From UBA5018 sp044375975 (GTDB taxonomy: Bacteria; Cyanobacteriota; Cyanobacteriia; PCC-6307; Cyanobiaceae), in assembly GCA_044375975.1 (NCBI GenBank), contig JBILLQ010000069.1, positions 1 to 18,457 of the forward strand: a stretch of DNA of 18,457 nt, written 5' to 3'. Made by a program: the position numbers and the translations under genes. Under the pieces are notes generated by a model. The model made no database searches. It was not told where the DNA came from and saw only the letters and a list, made by a program, of their open reading frames with translations. Every line of letters starts with the position of its first letter. Positions within the stretch are counted from its first letter, which is position 1. This document shows positions 14,467 through 18,457 of this stretch, one piece after another.

Positions 14467-15060
14467 ATGCTTCTCGTTCTCGACAACTACGACAGCTTCA
14501 CCTTCAACCTGGTGCAGTACCTCGGCGAGCTGGCGTCCGCGCATCCGGTGGCGGCCCAGCTGCGGGTGGAACGCAACGATGCCCTCAGCCTGGAGCAGAT
14601 TCGGGCCCTGGAGCCGGCGGCGATCCTGATCTCCCCGGGCCCCGGCGATCCCGACCAGGCGGGTGTGTGTCTGGAGGTGTTGCGGGAACTGAGCCCCCGG
14701 GTGCCCACCCTGGGGGTGTGCCTGGGCCACCAGGCGATCGCCCAGGTGTATGGCGGCCGGGTGGTGCGGGCCAAACAACTGATGCACGGCAAGACCTCGC
14801 CGGTGCTGCATGGGGGCCAGGGCGTCTTCTCCGGCCTGGCCAATCCCCTCACGGCCACCCGTTACCACAGCTTGATCGCCGAGCGCGAATCGCTGCCCGA
14901 CTGCCTCGAGATCACCGCCTGGCTGGACGATGGCACGATCATGGGTCTGCGCCACCGCGACTATCCCCACCTGCAGGGAGTGCAGTTTCACCCCGAGAGC
15001 GTGCTCACCCAAGATGGCCATGCCCTACTGGCCAATTTTTTGCGGTTAGCCAGCGGCTGA
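14467..15060 (+). CDS. pabA: Glutamine amidotransferase, anthranilate/aminodeoxychorismate synthase component II
   Basis: A class I glutamine amidotransferase of 197 aa that supplies ammonia to a chorismate-using partner (TrpE or PabB). The N-terminus is the family hallmark MLLVLDNYDSFTFNLVQYLG. The catalytic triad is visible: Cys85 in LGVCLGHQAIAQVYGG, and His175 and Glu177 in GVQFHPESVLT. The oxyanion loop ILISPGPGDPDQAG is intact. Cyanobacteria often use one subunit for both folate and tryptophan pathways, so trpG is an equally fair name. The start is the ATG at 14467, 23 bases after dgkA. The frame is open much further upstream, but that part is a shadow of dgkA. Confidence 0.93.
   Translation: MLLVLDNYDSFTFNLVQYLGELASAHPVAAQLRVERNDALSLEQIRALEPAAILISPGPGDPDQAGVCLEVLRELSPRVPTLGVCLGHQAIAQVYGGRVVRAKQLMHGKTSPVLHGGQGVFSGLANPLTATRYHSLIAERESLPDCLEITAWLDDGTIMGLRHRDYPHLQGVQFHPESVLTQDGHALLANFLRLASG
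14734..14741. repeat. HIP1 octamer GCGATCGC
   Basis: Second perfect HIP1 palindrome in the window, within pabA at the codons following the catalytic Cys (CLGHQAIAQ). Confidence 0.7.
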
Positions 15061-15144
15061 TCAATTAGCCCGCAGCTGACCACTGGGCAAGGGGCTGACC
15101 GGCCTGGTTAGCTGCGTTAAGGTCGCGCCAAGAGGTCGCCCCCC

Positions 15145-15909
15145 ATGCGTCTGCCATCCGTTGTTGCTGCCCTGGGCCTTGGCGCCCCCGTAACTACTGC
15201 ATTGATCACCACTGCGTTGCTCACCACTGCCCTTGGTGGGGCGGTCCTGCCCGCTGCGGCCGCCGGTGGGGTGACGATCACCAGCTATGGCCACAGCGCT
15301 CTGTTGATCCAGGGCGGCGGCGCTTCCGTGCTGCTCAACCCCTTCAAGGCGGTGGCCTGCGCCGCCGGCCTGAAGGAGCCGCGGCTGCGGGCCGATGTGA
15401 TCCTCACCAGCAGTCGTTTGGCCGATGAAGGGGCTCCGGTGGCCACGGGCAAGTATCTGCAAAACCCCGGTAGCTATCAGCTGGCGGGACTCAAGTTTGA
15501 CGGCATCAGCGCCCCCCATGACCGCCTGGGGGGGCGCCGCTTTGGTATGTCCACCCTGTGGCGCTGGCGGCAGGGGGGGCTGGAATTTGCCCACCTGGGC
15601 GGCACCGCCGGCCGGCTCAGTCCTGAGGATCGGGTGCTGTTGGGGCGCCCCGACGTACTTTTTATTGCAGTTGGTGGCGGTGCCAAGGCCTACAGCGGCC
15701 CTGAGGCGGCGGAGGTGGTGCGCGAGCTGCAGCCCCGCCGGGTGATTCCTGTGCAGTACCAGAGCGGCAAGCCCCTGCAGGCCTGTGACCTCACCAGCGC
15801 CGAGCCCTTTTTGAAGGCTATGGCTGGCACCGCCGTGAAGCGCCCAGGCCCCAGTCTCAGCCTGACAAGCCCGCTGCCAGACGCCATGGTGATTGAGCTG
15901 ATGCGCTGA
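15145..15909 (+). CDS. Exported metallo-beta-lactamase-fold protein with lost metal motif
   Basis: The 254-aa protein begins with a hydrophobic, Ala-rich segment ending AAAAGG near residue 42, a plausible signal peptide or anchor. The mature part follows the UlaG-like MBL fold: VTITSYGHSALLIQGGGASV (residues 43-62), then ADVILTSSRLADEGAPV where active enzymes have H-x-H-x-D-H, then FAHLGGTAG (usually HLGD.G), PDVLFIAVGGGAKAYSG (usually D.LLLPVGG), and RVIPVQYQSGK near the end. The first metal-binding histidines and the bridging Asp are missing, so hydrolase activity of the standard kind is unlikely; a binding or structural role is more plausible. The start ATG is 84 bases after pabA. The signal peptide contains a 15-bp tandem duplication (TTALITTALLTTALGG). 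Confidence 0.75.
   Translation: MRLPSVVAALGLGAPVTTALITTALLTTALGGAVLPAAAAGGVTITSYGHSALLIQGGGASVLLNPFKAVACAAGLKEPRLRADVILTSSRLADEGAPVATGKYLQNPGSYQLAGLKFDGISAPHDRLGGRRFGMSTLWRWRQGGLEFAHLGGTAGRLSPEDRVLLGRPDVLFIAVGGGAKAYSGPEAAEVVRELQPRRVIPVQYQSGKPLQACDLTSAEPFLKAMAGTAVKRPGPSLSLTSPLPDAMVIELMR
15202..15231 (+). repeat. 15-bp tandem duplication in the MBL signal peptide
   Basis: TTGATCACCACTGCG (15202-15216) and TTGCTCACCACTGCC (15217-15231) differ at two bases; a degenerate earlier copy (ACTACTGCA) precedes them. They encode LITTA and LLTTA in the hydrophobic core. Confidence 0.8.
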
Positions 15910-15953
15910 GCGCTGGCTTCTTCACAAGCCTTGCCGATGCTTCCTCGGTTTGG

Positions 15954-15994
15954 TGCACAAGGTGCATAAAGTTGATTCAAATTGGCTTTGTGCA
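15954..15994 (+). promoter_or_regulatory. Inverted repeat TGCACAA ... TTGTGCA before the CRP-family gene
   Basis: TGCACAA (15954-15960) and TTGTGCA (15988-15994) are exact reverse complements; the second arm ends in the A of the start ATG. A direct repeat GTGCACAAG / GTGCATAAA also lies at 15955-15972. An inverted repeat over the start of a regulator gene could be an autoregulatory operator, but the 27-base spacing is wider than usual for a CRP-type site. Confidence 0.3.
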
Positions 15995-16689
15995 TGGAAC
16001 AAGAGCTGTTCACCAAGGAGGATCTGCAAGCCATACCCCTGTTCAAAGACCTGTCGCTTGAGGATTGCGAAAGCCTCTGTCGAGAGCAGCGCCATGGGCA
16101 GATGCCCACAGGTCACCAGCTGATCGTTGAGGGAGATTGGGACGACGGGGTTTACCTGATTCGTGAAGGCATGGCAAAGGTGCGCCACTTCACGCTGGAG
16201 GGAGACGAAATCGTGCTGGCTGTGATTGGCGCAGGCTCGATTTTGGGCGATATCGCCTTGCTTATTGGTACCGGCCGGCGCACGGCCGATGTGGTGGCAC
16301 TCGCCCCCGTGAAAGTTGTCAAATTGCGGGGCAGCAGAATGCGCCAGCTGCTCGACCAGCACACAAATTTCGCCCTGGCGATGGCCACCCTACAGGCCCG
16401 TCGCTTGAGTGATCTGGGCAGAAGATTTCGCTGTCAGCAGGAGGATGCCACCACCCGTGTGCTGGCCACCCTGTTGGATTTGGCCTATGCGGTGAGTGGC
16501 AATCGGGATCCCTGCAGCCCAATCCCCAGCCTGCCCCAGCGGGAGATTGCCACCATTGCTGGCCTGGCCCGGGGCACCGCCTCCAGCATCATCAGCAAGC
16601 TGCGCGCCCGAGGCATCTTAATTGAAGACGCTACAACTTTGCAGATTGCCGATCTAGAACCGCTAAGAAAGCGAGGCTTGATAGATTAA
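15994..16689 (+). CDS. CRP/FNR-family transcription regulator
   Basis: The N-terminal cyclic-nucleotide-binding-like beta roll covers residues ~15-125, with the phosphate-binding-cassette equivalent GDIALLIGTGRRTADV at 85-100. CRP has GE.......RS there; here Glu is Asp and Ser is Thr, with the Arg kept, so cNMP binding is possible but not assured. A long dimer helix (FALAMATLQARRLSDLGRRF) leads to a winged HTH with the recognition region LPQREIATIAGLARGTASSI followed by ISKLRARGIL near 172-202. No FNR-type cysteine cluster is present. I chose ATG 15994; an in-frame TTG at 15982 adds four residues. It is not the NtcA sequence I would expect, so I give no symbol. It converges with hisC across 62 bases. 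Confidence 0.88.
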   Translation: MEQELFTKEDLQAIPLFKDLSLEDCESLCREQRHGQMPTGHQLIVEGDWDDGVYLIREGMAKVRHFTLEGDEIVLAVIGAGSILGDIALLIGTGRRTADVVALAPVKVVKLRGSRMRQLLDQHTNFALAMATLQARRLSDLGRRFRCQQEDATTRVLATLLDLAYAVSGNRDPCSPIPSLPQREIATIAGLARGTASSIISKLRARGILIEDATTLQIADLEPLRKRGLID

Positions 16690-16751
16690 CTAGGTAGAGC
16701 CGTGGGTTGGTCAGTTGGGCTTGATTATGGCGAGGTTTTTTAGGGCGCCCC

Positions 16752-17930
16752 TTAGGCATCTGTTTGGCAATCGATTGCGCACCAGGCCTGCCAGAATTGC
16801 CGCATCTGGGCCTCGCTGCCGATGCTCACCCGCAGGCAGCCGTCGACTAGCGGTTTGCCGGCCATGGAGCGCACCAGGATGCCGGCTTGGCGCAGGCTTT
16901 GCTCCATTTGGTCTGCCGGTATTTTGGGCCAGATCAGTAGATAGTTGCCGCCATCGGCGTGGTGGCGCAACCCCGACTGGCGCAGCTGCTCCAGCAACCA
17001 GGCTTTTGCCCGCAACACCTCAGCTACGTAGTTATCCACATAGGCCTGGTCGGCCAGGGCAGCGAAGGCGGCCGTTACCGCAAAGCTGTTCACGTCATAA
17101 GGGCCACTAACTCGGGCCAATCGATCCACCACCTCGGCGGCCCCAATCGCAAAGCCGATGCGCAGCCCGGCGATGCCAGCCGTTTTGGATAGGGAGCGCA
17201 GCACCAGCAGGTTTGGCAGGGCGGCAAAGGGATCGCCGCCGGCACCAGCGCCCTCCAATAGCAGCGGCAGCACGCTGTCGCCAGTGAAGGCTTCATATAG
17301 CTCATCCACCACCACCAGGGTGTCTGGTGCCGCCGCCGCCAGCTCCAATACAGCCGCTGCGGCCAGCCGGGTGCCGGTGGGGTTGTTGGGATTGCAGATC
17401 AACAGCAACCTCGGTGGTCGCCCCGCCCTAGCCGGGCCGCTGAGGGCAGCACGGATCTGCTCCAGCGGGAACAGAAAGCCAGGCATTTGATAGGGGATTG
17501 CCTCAATTTCCATCCCCTGCATGCGGGCGCAGGGGGTGTAGTAGCCAAAGGTGGGGCTGGTAGTTAGCAGCCGATCACCGCTGGCCCCGTAGGCGTGAAA
17601 CACCGCATGGATGGCGGCATCCACCCCGTTGAACAGCGCCACCTGGGCGGGCTGCAGACCGCTGGCGGCCAGGCCCGCCTGGGCCGTAATCGCAGCCACC
17701 ACCGCCTGCCGCAGGCCGTCGTATTCCGGGTAGATGGCGTAGTGGTCTGCCGGCATGGCCCGGATCGCCTCCACCACCCGGGGGCTGGGCCCCACCGTGT
17801 TTTCGTTGAAGTCGAGCCGCAACAGCCCCCGGCGCCCCTCCAGGGGGGCGCTGTAGGCCTGCAGGGTTTCCACTTCGGGGCGAGCCGCTGGCGCCAGCGG
17901 GGCCGCCTGGGGAGCAGCGGTTTTATCCAT
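16752..17930 (-). CDS. hisC: Histidinol-phosphate aminotransferase-type PLP enzyme (HisC)
   Basis: A fold-type I aminotransferase of 392 aa. Signatures are LRLDFNENTVGPSPRV at 37-52 (HisC-like N-terminal substrate loop), YPEYDGLRQAV at 67-77, VALFNGVDAAIHAVF (cofactor phosphate region), ICNPNNPTGT at 178-187, VVVDELYEAF at 206-215 with the PLP-ring Asp209, and the Schiff-base Lys249 in LRSLSKTAGIAGLRIGFAIG. HisC transfers the amino group from Glu to imidazole acetol phosphate in histidine synthesis; related enzymes acting on aromatic or other amino acids share the motifs, and cyanobacteria often carry more than one, so the substrate is not certain. The ATG at 17930 follows no strong ribosome site. 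It has no operon partner in the window. Confidence 0.85.
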   Translation of the reverse strand: MDKTAAPQAAPLAPAARPEVETLQAYSAPLEGRRGLLRLDFNENTVGPSPRVVEAIRAMPADHYAIYPEYDGLRQAVVAAITAQAGLAASGLQPAQVALFNGVDAAIHAVFHAYGASGDRLLTTSPTFGYYTPCARMQGMEIEAIPYQMPGFLFPLEQIRAALSGPARAGRPPRLLLICNPNNPTGTRLAAAAVLELAAAAPDTLVVVDELYEAFTGDSVLPLLLEGAGAGGDPFAALPNLLVLRSLSKTAGIAGLRIGFAIGAAEVVDRLARVSGPYDVNSFAVTAAFAALADQAYVDNYVAEVLRAKAWLLEQLRQSGLRHHADGGNYLLIWPKIPADQMEQSLRQAGILVRSMAGKPLVDGCLRVSIGSEAQMRQFWQAWCAIDCQTDA

Positions 17931-18037
17931 GCCACGACGCTAGGTTGCGGCCCGGACGGCTGTTGGCTTGGGTAGGGCAGGGCTGCTGGCAAGAGCTGCT
18001 GGGGGTGGCAAAGATGGCGGCGATGGGCTGCCGATTC

Positions 18038-18063
18038 AATAGGCTGAATCAATGGGCTGAATC
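18038..18063 (+). repeat. 13-bp direct tandem repeat
   Basis: AATAGGCTGAATC (18038-18050) and AATGGGCTGAATC (18051-18063) are adjacent with one mismatch, immediately before the recombinase remnant. Confidence 0.75.
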
Positions 18064-18064
18064 C

Positions 18065-18169
18065 TTTCGGGAATTACTTGGCCATAGCGATGAGAGAATT
18101 ACCATGATCGACACCAATGTGCTCAACCGAGGCCTGCTGAGCTTTGGCAGCCCTGCCGACCTTTTGTAA
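18065..18169 (+). pseudogene. C-terminal remnant of an integron-type tyrosine recombinase
   Basis: The last 34 codons before TAA read FRELLGHSDERITMIDTNVL and then NRGLLSFGSPADLL. This fits the C-terminus of integron integrases and close phage relatives, where the pattern is ELLGHSDV.TTMIYTHVLNRGG.GVRSP.D.L. The LLGH box II His is kept, but the nucleophilic Tyr of MIYTHVL is Asp (MIDTNVL). Upstream codons in this frame (back to 17945) show no recombinase similarity, so only a fragment of an ancestral gene remains, and it cannot be active. It marks a past site-specific recombination element beside hisC. No attI or attC site was recognised. Confidence 0.6.
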
Positions 18170-18186
18170 CACAGCGAACCCTTATA

Positions 18187-18221
18187 GGCGGACCCGCCCA
18201 TCAAACCCGGAATGGTTCCGG
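18187..18221 (+). terminator. Two small adjacent hairpins after the recombinase remnant
   Basis: GGCG/CGCC (18187-18190, 18195-18198) is followed by CCGGAA TGG TTCCGG (18207-18221), a perfect 6-bp inverted repeat with a 3-base loop. There is no T run, so termination is only a guess; the second could equally be a leftover attachment or operator site. Confidence 0.25.
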
Positions 18222-18316
18222 CTTGTGTGAACTTCTTGTCATTGCAATTGATCTCACGGTTGCCTGTCGCTTGCCTCCCGCTTTTAGACGGCCAAAACAG
18301 CGTGGAAGGGAGTATT

Positions 18317-18424
18317 ATGCGGATCCGCCTAAAACCTGTTGGACCAAGCCGCTACGCGGCAGATTCAAGAATTAAGCGTAGCCTATCACCTCGTGCGACA
18401 GGGCGCAAGGCCAAGGATGCTTAA
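18317..18424 (+). CDS. Possible 35-aa basic small protein with strong ribosome binding site
   Basis: The ATG at 18317 is preceded by AGGGAG (18307-18312) with 4-base spacing, the best Shine-Dalgarno sequence in the window. The peptide begins MRIRLKPVGPSRYAADSRIK and ends GRKAKDA before a TAA; it is rich in Arg and Lys. I recognise no family. The rest of 18170-18457 shows no other gene. It may be a real small protein, a broken gene or chance. Confidence 0.3.
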   Translation: MRIRLKPVGPSRYAADSRIKRSLSPRATGRKAKDA

Positions 18425-18457
18425 CAAAACCAGAAGAATCCACGGTTCATGGTTCTG

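Noticed and set aside
16690..16751. Terminator between the CRP-family gene and hisC
   Set aside because: A T6 run is present at 16736-16741, but I found no stable stem next to it on either strand.
18317..18424. Resemblance of the 35-aa ORF to the N-terminus of ribosomal protein bS16 (IRLK..G...Y...ADSR)
   Set aside because: The match is short, the downstream RDGR..E.LG.Y.P motif is missing and the cyanobacterial bS16 differs; treated as chance.

Overview
The window looks like chromosome from a high-G+C unicellular picocyanobacterium of the Synechococcus/Cyanobium type. That is an inference from four things: a phylloquinone gene set (menF, menA, menC, menE) with the phytyl/prenyl transferase MenA; a small DUF3285-type membrane protein that I know only from cyanobacteria; two copies of the HIP1 octamer GCGATCGC; and start codons that often lack a Shine-Dalgarno sequence. 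Species cannot be fixed from the sequence alone.

Layout. Bases 1-4438 are visibly richer in A+T than what follows and behave like an accessory island. They hold the 3' part of a DUF4231 two-TM protein running in from the left edge, doubtful small ORFs, a 417-residue protein with a diadenylate-cyclase-like (DisA_N/DACNV-type) C-terminal domain, about 1 kb with no convincing gene, and a broken HEPN-like gene on the minus strand. Bases 4439-9275 are the phylloquinone block: menA-menC-menE form a tight minus-strand operon, divergent from menF with only 11 bases between the two predicted starts. Next are gshB and grxC on the minus strand (glutathione module), then prfB, a DUF3285 protein and ybeY on the plus strand. 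prfB uses a programmed +1 frameshift at CTT TGA C, so its true start is 58 bases upstream of the start of the largest open frame.

An A+T-richer sulfotransferase gene (13065-13784) sits between ybeY and the dgkA-pabA pair and looks like an insertion. After pabA come an exported metallo-beta-lactamase-fold protein without the usual metal motif, a CRP/FNR-family regulator, and hisC on the minus strand. The right end carries a 34-codon remnant resembling the C-terminus of an integron-type tyrosine recombinase, with the catalytic Tyr replaced by Asp, and a 35-codon ORF with a good ribosome binding site.

How the genes work together. MenF opens the phylloquinone pathway (chorismate to isochorismate); MenC and MenE make and activate o-succinylbenzoate; MenA prenylates the naphthoate ring for photosystem I quinone. 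PabA also draws on chorismate. GshB and the glutaredoxin form a thiol-redox pair. PrfB and YbeY serve translation and ribosome quality control.

Short tandem duplications recur throughout: 15 bp x3 in menC, 12 bp x6 in menF, 18 bp x2.5 before prfB, 18 bp x2 in the HEPN remnant, 15 bp x2 in the MBL signal peptide, 19 bp x2 before the sulfotransferase and 13 bp x2 before the recombinase remnant. No CRISPR array, tRNA, rRNA or intact insertion sequence was found. I see no complete undescribed system. The best leads are the DAC-like protein next to a DUF4231 membrane protein and the decayed HEPN gene in the left island.
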